A stretch of DNA of 64,000 nucleotides from positions 2,072,501-2,136,500 of the forward strand of contig JAZHRO010000012.1 of the NCBI GenBank assembly GCA_037157565.1, in the 5' to 3' direction. The notes beneath the pieces are model-generated. The model was not told where the DNA came from and did no database searches. It saw only the letters and a program-made list of their open reading frames with translations. Position numbers and translations under genes: made by a program. This DNA comes from Thalassia testudinum (Eukaryota; Streptophyta; Magnoliopsida; Alismatales; Hydrocharitaceae). Below, piece by piece: positions 45,796-55,949 of the stretch; the stretch's first letter is position 1, and each line of letters starts with the position of its first letter.

Positions 45796-47437
45796 TGTAG
45801 ATTCCCTACTACCATGAGGGGTGACGTAATAATATGCGGAAATAAATATAAACAATCTCACAAATAAGCAATCACACAAATACACAAGTATTTTTAGGTG
45901 GAAACCCAAATCGGGTAAAAACCACCACCTAACCCTCTCGAGTTAGGATTTTCCGATCAACCTAGTTGATCAAAATCCACTAACTGAATCACTTTAAACG
46001 AGGGTAATTCAACCTCAATACAACCACGCTACAAGTACGAGGGTAGCGTTCCTCAACCCCTTCTCTCCACGAGAAGGATTTTGTCCCACGAAGGAGACGG
46101 GAATTCGCAAAGCGAATACCCAACCAAAAGGCAAAGATAAAATAAAACAAGTAAACCTATAGAGCCAACAAAGTAAATTAAACCTAGCTTCTATAGGAAA
46201 TAGGAAACTCCCCTTTGCAAGGAGTGCGTCGACGATGACGCAGGTGCGTGAGCCACGCGACGGCGCAATGTCGCTCTCGTGATCAACAGCGGGAGAGTGG
46301 GTGCGCAAACGGAATTTAGCTCTCAAGATGTAGAACTTGAGCTTAGAGAGCAAGAGAGACACAAAAGAGTGGAAAGTATGTTGCTTAGGTGTATCTAGGT
46401 GTGTCTTAGTGTGTGTAAGTGTTGCAAAGGCTCCCTTCCATTTATAGAGGCCTTAGGAAGGCTTTGGAAGGCTTGTAAAAGCTTCCATAGCCGTTGGGTG
46501 CAAAACCCAAGAGAATCAGGCCGAAATCAGGACAATGATTGCAGTTGACAGGGTCATCAGACGTCTAATTCTGGCATTAGATGTCTGGAAGGCCACTTTA
46601 AGACGTCTGATTTCAAGGTCAGACGTCTGATTCTGTGCGGGTTTCCTCCTGACATGAATCAGATCTAAACAAGGTTCTTGTGCAAGTCGATCAGATGACA
46701 TACAGGACGTCTGGCACTATGCCTGGACATCTGGAAACCAACTTTTACTACGGAATGGATTTGCAACGGCTAGAAAATCTCTGAGAAGATATTTTCGGGT
46801 CAGTCGAGGCAAAACGGTCAATTATCAGACGTCTGGAAAGGCCTATGGACGTCTGATAAGGCTCTAACGGTCATATACTGCCGTGCTTGCTAAGTTAGCC
46901 AACGGTCCACTATCTGGACGTCTGATTTAATCAGACAGAAAACTAAGTCCAGCCTAAATGGTTATCAGACATCTGAAACAACAGTCAGACATCTTAAAAC
47001 ACTTCATCAGACGTCTGATTTTGGAATTAGACGTCTGGAAATGGTGTTTGAGCCCTATATTGGTTTTCTATGTATTCTAAAGAAAACCTAAGTATCCTAG
47101 GGTTGTGCAGGTGTTCCTAGGACTACTGTTAGGGTACTTTGAGGCTCTTTAACATAATATTCTAAGGAAATAAAAAAGCAAGAAAATAAAGACAAGAGAT
47201 ACATGAAAGGTTAAAAAAGAATCTATCCTATTCTTCTTGTCTTCATCTGTCGCTCCACGCGAACCTCCTCTGTTTTCCATCAAGCTCCTCCAATCCGTCC
47301 TGGATGCGAGCTCGAGTTCCGTCTAAACACGTCTACATTTGCAATTGACCTGAAATCTAGGACTCAAATTGCAAATGTTAAATAACACGTGTTTTGTTAT
47401 CATCAAAACAAATGATCGTGGTGTGCTAGCACCAACA
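45796..47437 (-). repeat. E 5' LTR
   Basis: 1,642 bp. It lacks 52 bp present in the other LTR at 43110-43162. The dyad array is 46558-47037. Confidence 0.9.
46558..47037. promoter_or_regulatory. Array of AGACGTCT dyads, E 5' LTR
   Basis: Pairs include 46558/46578, 46600/46620 and 46826/46846, each 20 bp apart. Some CG steps are mutated to TG or CA. Confidence 0.8.
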
Positions 47438-47442
47438 ATGTC

Positions 47443-47811
47443 AAACCCCTGAAGCTGCCTACATTTTCAAAGGTGGTAGAGGCAGCTATGACTTACGAGG
47501 AGACCTACCCGTCCCCGCGAGACACTGACGGCGGGCGGAAGAGGCCCTTCCAGCCAGACTTCTCACAGGGCCGGCAAGAACGGAGACACGTGGCGTCCGC
47601 AGGAGAGCCGTCACGTTGTGCAGGGCCATCAGTGGCCTTTGGGGGCCCTCGACAGGGGCCAGTCGCCAGCACCGGACCCCCGCCTAGCCGACAGCAGGGA
47701 CCCACTGAGGGCAGGAGTCGGGTTCCCCTCTGCTACCAGTGTGGCCAGTCGGGCCACATCAGGAGGGACTGCCCGTCTAAGGCAGGAGGTCAGTAGATAC
47801 TTCCCGCGTAG
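47443..47811 (+). pseudogene. D gag, C-terminal part with zinc knuckle
   Basis: It continues the frame cut at 41990. It holds a basic Pro-rich segment and a CCHC knuckle (CYQCGQSGHIRRDC) at 47737-47778. TAG stops at 47794 and 47809 lie between gag and protease in an otherwise open frame. Confidence 0.85.
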
Positions 47812-50800
47812 AGCACTGGAGGGCACGCAGGAGGCCGCGGTTCCCAGGCGCGAGGAGGAGGACAGCAATCGCGAGGAGGGTACCGGCCAGCACCTACCCG
47901 TCCGACGCAGAGTGTGGCTGCTTCGTCTGCACCTAGAGCTGAGGGGCGTATCAATGCCCTAACACACAGGGACGCCAGAGCTTCAGGATCGGTGGTAGCA
48001 GGTATGGTTTCAGTTTCCGGCAGACTCGTTTACACGCTTTTCGATTCCGGTGCTACGCACTCGTTTGTCGCAGCCAGTTTCGCAGTTAGTTTGGACCAGG
48101 ATTATACACTGTTAAAGAATCCGTTCATAATCAGAGGTCCGAGTGGTCAGCTGTTTGTAGCTGAGGAGGTGTACACGGGTTGCGAGGTCAGCGTCGGGGG
48201 ACATAGCCTGCCAGCTGACCTGATTATGATACAGATGGAGGACTTTGGAGTGATTCTGGGGATGGATTGGCTGTCCGCTTACCACGCCTTGGTGGACTAT
48301 TTTGAGAGGAAGATCGTCTTCTCCATTCCGGAGTTGCCTTCTTTCGAGTTTCACGGACAGCCAGTGGACGGAGGTTTCAGGTGCATATCGGCACTTCGGG
48401 CGGCGAGACTTTTGAGCCAGGGGTGTGAGGGCTTCCTAGCTTGTGTGGTGGCAGAGCCCAGCCCCGTGGTAGACTTCCAGAGCATCCCGGTGGTCAGAGA
48501 GTACCCCGACGTGTTTCCAGACGAGTTACCAGGACTACCGCCCGAGCGTGAGATCGAGTTTGAGATCTCACTAGTACCAGGGACCAACCCCATCTCCACC
48601 GCACCATACAGGATGGCACCGCTTGAGCTGCGAGAGCTCAAGTCCCAGTTGCAGGACCTTTTGGAGAGGTTTCGTGAGGCCCAGTGCGTCTCCCTGGGGA
48701 GCCCCGGTACTGTTTGTGAAGAAGAAGGATGGGACCCTACGCCTTTGTGTGGACTACCGACAGCTGAACAGGGTCACCATCAAGAACAGATATCCGCTGC
48801 CGAGGATCGACGATTTGTTTGACCAGTTGCGGGGTGCCATGGTGTTTTCCAAGATAGACTTGAGGTCTGGATACCACCAGTTGAGGATAAGGGAGATCGA
48901 CGTCTCCAAGACAACTTTCCGCACCCGGTACGGACACTACGAGTTTTTGGTCATGCCGTTTGGGCTGACCAATGCCCCCACTGCTTTCATGGACCTGATG
49001 AACCGGGTGTTTAGACCGTACTTGGACCAGTTCGTGGTGGTTTTCATAGATGATGTACTCATCTATTCTAGAGATCGGACGCAGCACGGACAGCACTTGC
49101 GGATGGTTCTGGACACTCTAAGACGACGCAGGCTGTACGCCAAATACAGCAAGTGCGAGTTCTGGTTGAGGGAGGTGACCTTCTTGGGTCATGTGATCTC
49201 TGGAGATGGCTTGGCGGTGGACCCAGCCAAGGTCGAGGCAGTGCTCAGATGGGAGAGACCGCGTTCAGTCACTGAGATTCGCAGTTTCCTGGGACTGGCA
49301 GGCTACTACAGACGGTTCATCAGAGGATTTTCGCAGATTGCGTGTCCTATGACACAGTTGACCCGGATGGACGTGCCTTTCGCTTGGACAGACGCCTGTG
49401 AGGCGTGTTTTCTGGAGCTGAAGGAGAGGTTGACCTCGGCTCCCGTGCTCACCATCCCTAACAGTAGTGGCGGGTTCGTTGTGTACACAGACGCTTCCTT
49501 GCAGGGGTTAGGAGGTGTGCTCATGCAGAGGGGTCACGTTGTCACTTACGCTTCACGGCAACTGAAGCCCCATGAGCATACCTACCCTACCCACGACCTA
49601 GAGTTGGCAGCTGTTGTCTTCGCGCTGAAGACCTGGAGGCACTACCTGTACGGTGAGACCTTCGAGATTTTTACTGATCACAAGAGCCTCAGATATCTTT
49701 TTGACCAGAAGGAGCTCAACATGAGACAGAGACGTTGGTTGGAGCTCCTGAAGGACTACGACTGCAGCATCTCCTACCACCCGGGAAAGGCCAATGTTGT
49801 GGCTGACGCCTTGAGTCGTAAGGCACCCGCACGCTTGGCCAGTCTACAGTTACAGAGTTGGAGCCTTTTGGAGGAGGTGGGTAGTTGACGACCTCTAGAG
49901 TTACGAGGGTACTGTGGGGCAGTGACGGTGACATGGCAGACTAGGCCAGAGCTGATAGACCGCATCATCACAGGATAGATGGCCGATCCGTACTTGCAGT
50001 CTTTGTGCGACAAAGTACTGTTAGGAGACCCTGGTGACTTCTCTTTCACAGACCAGGTGCTACGCTTGAGGGGACGGTTGTGCGTTCCCATAGACGAGGA
50101 GCTGTTGAGAGAGCTCCTGACTGAGGCACACAGTTCCAGATTCACCATACATCCCGGAAACATGAAAATGTACCACGACTTGAGATGCGAGTTTTGGTGG
50201 AGAGGGATGAAGCGGGATGTGGGTGAATTCGTGCAGCAGTGCTTAGTGTGCCAGCAGGTGAAAGCCGAGCATCAGAGGCCTGCAGGGCCGCTTCAGCCGC
50301 TTCCAGTGCCAGAGTGGAAGTGGGAGAGCATCACCATGGACTTGGTGGTGGGCTTACCTGTTACCCAGCGGGGACACGACGCAGTCTGGGTAATAGTGGA
50401 TAGACTGACGAAGACGGCGCGATTCTTGTCGATCCGAGTCACTTTGGGACCAGCACAGTTGGCAGAGAGGTATATCCGTGATGTGGTACGACTACACGGA
50501 GTTCCGCGGGAGATCGTATCCGACCGGGATACCCGCTTTACGTCCCAGTTTTGGGCCGAGTTTCAGCAGGCCTTGGGGACGCGGTTGAGGTTTAGTACGG
50601 CTTACCACCCCCAGACGGACGGACAGTCTGAGCGCACGATACAGACACTTGAGGACCTTTTGTGTGTCTGTGTACTGGACTGGAGGGGCTCTTGGGAGGA
50701 GCACCTGCCCCTGGCGGAGTTTGCATACAATAACAGTTATCACTCGAGCATCGGCATGGCTCCCTACGAGGCTCTGTACGGACGGAGGTGTATGGCACCC

Positions 50801-51409
50801 TTGAGTTGGGTTGAGGTGGGGACCAAGTGGGAGGTTGGCCCCAGGTTGATCCGGCAGAGTCAGGAGGTAGTTGAGCAGATCCACAGATGACTCCGCACTG
50901 TCAGGAGCAGACAGAAGAGCTACGCGGATCGGAGACGCAGAGAGGTGCAGTTTGAGGTTGGGGACCATGTCTTCCTTCGTGTTTCGCCCATGAAGGGCTT
51001 ACAGCGGTTTGGGGTGAGAGGGAAGCTCGCGTCGAGGTTCGTGGGGCCCTTTGAGGTCCTGGAGCGGGTTGGACCCGTTGCTTACAGACTTGCCCTTCCC
51101 CCGCAGCTTTCTAGTGTGCACGATGTATTCCACGTGTCCAACCTCAGGAAGTACGTAGCCGATTCCAGTCACGTACTGAGTCACGAGAGCGTCGAGGTGA
51201 GCGACGACCTGACCTACCCCGAGCGGCCAGTGCAGATTCTAGACCGAGCCGTCCGCAGTTTGAGACGAAAGCAAGTACCCCTGGTAAAGGTTTTGTGGAG
51301 GAGCCAGCGGTACGAGGAGGCTACCTGGGAGCCTGAGGCAGCAATGCAGGAGCGGTACCCGGAGCTTTTCGCGGGTACGTCTTTTCGGACCGGCTTCGGT
51401 CCTCTTTGA
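47812..51409 (+). pseudogene. D pol: protease, RT, RNase H, integrase and chromodomain
   Basis: Protease with FDSGATHSFV at 48038-48067. The frame shifts by one base near 48665, just before the [13 protein letters not shown] (48750), [24 protein letters not shown] (48945) and the [11 protein letters not shown] active site (49036). RNase [33 protein letters not shown] and VVADALSRK (49796). Integrase: HHCC finger (50130-50250), MDLVVGLP (50337), SDRDTRFTS (50520) and QTDGQSERTIQ (50612) with the catalytic acids present. The C-terminal tail (51230-51375) looks like a chromodomain, with [18 protein letters not shown]. Stops at 49886 (TGA), 49976 (TAG) and 50888 (TGA) break the frame. Confidence 0.9.
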
Positions 51410-51458
51410 GTTTGTTATGGTTATTTGGACATCTTTTCCTGCACCCTAGTTGGCGCAA

Positions 51459-51474
51459 GTTTCGGGGACGAAAC
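51459..51474 (+). other. D polypurine tract region
   Basis: GTTTCGGGGACGAAAC also forms a short hairpin. This sequence is typical before the 3' LTR of Tekay/Del chromoviruses. It lies about 20 bp before the LTR. Confidence 0.7.
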
Positions 51475-51494
51475 TTCCTTTGAGTTTGTTATAT

Positions 51495-54144
51495 TGTAAC
51501 GAACGCGTGCCCCAGACGCCTTTTAAGATGTCTGGGAGGTGGCCCAGACGTCGGACCAGACGTCTGGGATCACATCCAAACGTCTGAACAGACGTCTGGG
51601 ATCGTTTCCAGACGTCTGGAAATCCATTATCTTCCACACGCGCGGGTCGTCTGCGCGCCTGAGTGCGCAGACCCGCATATTCGTTTATTCCCTGCGGCTG
51701 CAGATGCCTGTCGTGCCTTCTCTCTCCTCCTCGCGCGGCCTTAAAAGGCCACGCCTCCCCTCACTTCCGTCACCACCGTCTCCTCCCTCTTCTCCTTCAG
51801 CCAGTGAGCGTGAGCGCAAGCGCGAGGGCGGCAGCGGCGGCCGCAGTGAGCGCGAAGGAGGTGCTACGTGCGAGAGCGGAGCTCTGCCGTGAGGGCGAGC
51901 TCGCCGGGGCTGCTAGGGCCGGCTGACGGAGGGCACAGGGGGAGCGGAGCGACGCGGAGGGGGGACTGCTGCAGTCTAAGCAGCAGCCGCGCGAGGTGCG
52001 ATGCAGGCGGCGTCGCGAGCGGAGGCCGAGTCACGCCCTGATTCTGGAAAAATTTTCAGAATCAGACGTCTGGGTTGATAGCCAGACAGCGGGGGCGACG
52101 TCTGGAAGACCGTCCAGACGTCTGAAAGGTGAGTTTTCGGTCTTCTTCTTCCTTCTTGTCGACTGACCGTACTGAGAGAGGGAGATGGGTGTGTGCAGGC
52201 TCGGTGATTCGCCATCCATCGCTAATCAGACGTCTGGCTGTTGTACCAGACGGCGGGAGCGACCTCCAGATGTCCGGGGTGACCATCGGACGTCTGGGAG
52301 CTAGGCCAGACGTCCCCGCAGACTTCTGGACGTCTGGGAAACCACGCAGAACAAGGTAATTCTCTGATCCACTTTTTAAGACGTTTGGAAGAAGTTCCAG
52401 ATGTCTGATTTTGCACAGTGTCGTCGTTTTTGACCCGTTTAGGGCCCGTTCGGGTTCCGTTTTCCGCGATTCGAGTTGCGTTCTTTTCGAAATTAATTCC
52501 TCTACCCGTCTACAGTAGCTATACACTGTTTTGAGACACTCCTTGTGTTTGATCCTTGTGATAGGACCTCGTTCAGTTGCAGTCTTGAGAGTCGTGGAGG
52601 CACGCGGGATTCCCGATCACATCCCCATTACCCCCGTTGTACCTGGTAGAGTGGCTTTAAGTTATTAATAAAATCTATTAAAGTATGGAACCATAACTAG
52701 AACCTAGGACATTGCATGAATCCTAGGGCTGGAAAACTAGATTGTATGATAGATCCTAGGATATGGCATGAATCCTAGGATGGAAAAACTAGTGGAATGT
52801 ATAATACTGCAGTCTTGGAAAATGGCAAGAGATATAAAGCTGCCTGTGATTTGAATTAACAGCTGCCTGTTGTGAACAAATAAACGTGGTTGAGAACATG
52901 GATTGTAAGAATGTGAAACTGGAAAGTGAAACCTGGATGTTTGAGTTAAAAGGATGGAACCCTACAGGGAATTAGGAGTGGAACTCTTGGAAAGAGAAAG
53001 GAATGGAACTGAGATGTAGTTGTGTACTGTCTCTTGGGTACGTAGTACCAAGGGAAGTACCTGTACCTGTTTAGTGCAGAGTGGGGCCAGCCACCCCAGG
53101 GACCCGGGGTTAGGACCGGCCGCTCTGTACCGACCTGCTGGCCCTCGTGTACGTAGTACCGAGGAGAGCTACTAGTGTTAGGAGGGCACTAGCTACCCCA
53201 CGGGCCCCGGGGTTCTGCTAGCCTCCTTCACCGACTTGTTAGGCCCACTGGGGCAAACCAGGGTAGTCAGGCGAGGGTGTGCGGACTGTGGAGGGGCAAG
53301 GCCCCGGTTTGGTTATTGTGGAGGGGTTGGACCCCTGTTACTGAGAGGGCTCTGCCCTGTACTGGTTCCGTGCTGTGCTTTGGGCGCACCCGTTAACGGA
53401 AACGACTGACCGCGTGCCAGTACGGGTTAGCTACCTGTGCGTATATCGCGCGTGCCGTAGTCACCGTTACGTCTGTCAGTGACCTTGGGGTGGTTGACTG
53501 AGGGTAGGATCACCACGGGGGACTCTCCCAGCCAAGAGAGCACCACGTGCTACTTCTACTTTTTGGAAAAGATTGCAATCAAGATCGTTCCCACGAGGAA
53601 CATTCGAGATCAAGTAAAAGATCTGAGGAATAAATGAAATAGTGAGATAATTGAAAGATGTGAATAAAGAAAGAAATAGAACATAACAGCTACTGTACAC
53701 TCTACTGTTGCTTTTAGTTTTAGTTGCCACTCTACTCAGCGTTTTGCTGACGTGTTACACTTGTTACCTTTTTCAGGACCAGGTGTTGAGCAGCCAGGGT
53801 CAGCGGCTGCAGAGGACGCTGGGCCGAGTAGGGTCCAGTAGAGTTACCACTGTCTCTTGTACCTCTTTTGTTACGTTATAGTGAGTAGTTCTTGTTTCCG
53901 TTGTACTTTTCTTTACCTGCAGTTCAAATGATATTATGAATGTTGTTCTACTGTTGTGGTGGTGTATACTGTAGTAGTTTTCTTTCCTTACTGCTGTACT
54001 TCTTACTGTTAGTTATATTCATGTTGAATGTGGTTTATTTTACTGCTCTTTTGGTTACTTCCTCATTGGACGACTAGGTCTTGGGATTAGTCGAGTCGGT
54101 CCGGTTCTTGTGTCTCGTAGGGACTCGGGAATCGGGTCGTTACA
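51495..54144 (+). repeat. D 3' LTR
   Basis: 2,650 bp, close match to 38373-41016. Dyad array at 51513-51618 (starts 51513, 51525, 51545, 51557, 51577, 51589, 51609; spacing 12, 20, 12, 20, 12, 20) and further pairs at 52063/52083, 52095/52115 and 52227/52247. Confidence 0.92.
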
Positions 54145-54340
54145 CATTTGGAGGGCAAGAAATGAGCTTTTATTTTAAGAGAGGCCAGTCTGTGTGGAAC
54201 AAATTGTAAATGCATGCTGGTCACTCATATGTATATGGGGATCTATTTTGTAAACTCACATTTCTATAATAAATAAAATGCTCTCTAGGATTGCTATCGT
54301 AGCACAATAGCTTTCCTTGTTGTTTCAAAAAAAAAAAAAA
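54145..54340 (+). pseudogene. LINE 3' end with poly-A tail
   Basis: It continues the LINE interrupted at 38372 (the CATTT duplication is shared). The coding tail is followed by AATAAATAAAA at about 54269 and a run of 14 A at 54327-54340, the usual LINE tail. No matching target duplication was found next to 35634. Confidence 0.8.
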
Positions 54341-54470
54341 GTGCATTTCCGCCTCCTTGGACGACCCTAGATACCCCACTACCTAGGTTTTATAAATTTT
54401 AAAAGCGATTGTGAAATTGTGTTGCAACGATTAAACCCTAATTTTAACAAATCACGCATTCTTCACATCA
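54341..54470 (+). repeat. 3' end of a C-type LTR
   Basis: GCCTCCTTGGACGACCCTAG and the TTCACATCA end match the reverse complements of the C1 and C2 starts (10221-10345 and 61230-61360). No PBS follows, so it is a remnant. Confidence 0.6.
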
Positions 54471-55949
54471 GAACTCACTAGTTGTCACTTCCTCAACAAT
54501 CCCTAACTGTGACACCCTAGCACTCTAACACCTCTACAAGAGGTAGTCGCCACTTAATGGATACAAGTACCATTGTATCGAAGCATCAATGCAACATATT
54601 AAATCACATTGGAATGGGTGCTAGTTATGGGTTTTGCCTTACCTAAGTAATTGGAGTCTTCCATCCCATCATAATCAGCCTTGCCATTCACAAGTGATGA
54701 ATCATGAGTCCTAGGGCTTCTTATTAATCAGCCTTAATCAAATTTCAAAATGCTCATCGTAGTATAGATGATTAGAGCAAAGTTAACATTTGAATTTTAT
54801 ATTACTTGAAATAAAAATATTCTGAGGTCGTTCGCTAGGAGTAATTTTATTGCGTGAAAACCACTATCTAATTTGATGAAGTTGTGTTAAGTATGGCTTT
54901 TCAAAAAGTGAATAAGTTCAAAAATCGCACTTGTTTTTTTTACGAAATAAATAGATAAAAATTAAATCTCAAGTGCAAGTGTTAAATGTTTTTTTTTATG
55001 CTCAATAAAATAAAGTTATCAAGTGTAAAAGAGCTTGAGCACTAAGTAATCAATTATCAATAACGTTGAACCAAGTTTTGCAAAAAAATCACTAGAGAAA
55101 TAAGTCATCATAGGGTTTTGGAGTTTTTCTATGTTTTATGTTGTTTTTGTGTTTTATAGAAATAGAGAGAGAGGAGAGAAAGTTGGGAAAGAGGAGAAAG
55201 ACTCTTTTTAGTTTGTTTTTGTTTTATTTTTCTTATTGACAAAACCTGAGGAGTATAAACTTCCACACGTATGTTCTCCTAATTAGGGTACTCAAAACCT
55301 ACATTTAACTACACACACACCTCAAACACATCCTAATCTAACATAAGACACCTTTAATTTATTTATTTACAATTACTTTTTAGTTTTTCATGATTTTATA
55401 AAGAGAAGGCAGGACAATAGGCTATTGATGATCTAAGGTTCAAATCATGCCTAAAAAGTTAAGTAAAAGTGCTAGAAATAATGGATAAAGCTCTGATAGC
55501 TTCCAAACATTCATTAAGATCAAATTCAACTTAAATAACACCTTAATCAATTAATTGAACATGTGTGGAGAGTTAACAATTATTTTAATTGCTGAAAATG
55601 AACTAACAGCAATTACATGCTTTACAAATTATTTCAAGACGAATGATTGATCTAATACCATACTACCTTAGAAACTCATTCTACCAATCAACATATCTAT
55701 ATCTGCTTTGAATTACAATTCAAAAATTACATCCTGACGGCTGCTCAGCATATGTTATTGCTGATTGAAGATAAATGAGATGTTTTTGAGTCTGATATGA
55801 TGAATTCCATGCTGTAAGACACATCTATGATTATAACACCATTATTCATCATAACTAACTTAAATTGGTTAGATCCAAATGTTAAGTGTTTCTTAATGAT
55901 CGTCTAGGATCGTAAATTCGCATTAAACTAATTTGAGAAGATAGGAAAA
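54471..55949. other. AT-rich sequence without recognised genes
   Basis: No open frame, RNA gene or element end was seen. Confidence 0.5.

Larger units (their letters stand above)
41991..47437 (-). mobile_element. E: non-autonomous Copia-type element with gag only
   Basis: LTRs lie at 41991-43684 and 45796-47437, with minus-strand ends TGTTGG and TCTACA. ATGTC is duplicated at 41986-41990 and 47438-47442. The internal region is only 2.1 kb and holds gag but no protease, integrase, RT or RNase H, so E must depend on a related element for movement. The LTRs are nearly identical except for a 52-bp difference, so E is young. Confidence 0.9.
38373..54144 (+). mobile_element. D: Tekay-like chromovirus (Ty3/Gypsy)
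   Basis: LTRs at 38373-41016 and 51495-54144 (2,644 and 2,650 bp) begin TGTAACGA and end CGTTACA. CATTT is duplicated at 38368-38372 and 54145-54149. The PBS is of initiator-Met type. A chromodomain-like integrase tail and a TTCGGGGACGAA polypurine tract point to the Tekay (Del) lineage. Copia-type element E is inserted in gag. One frameshift and several stops disable gag-pol. Confidence 0.92.
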
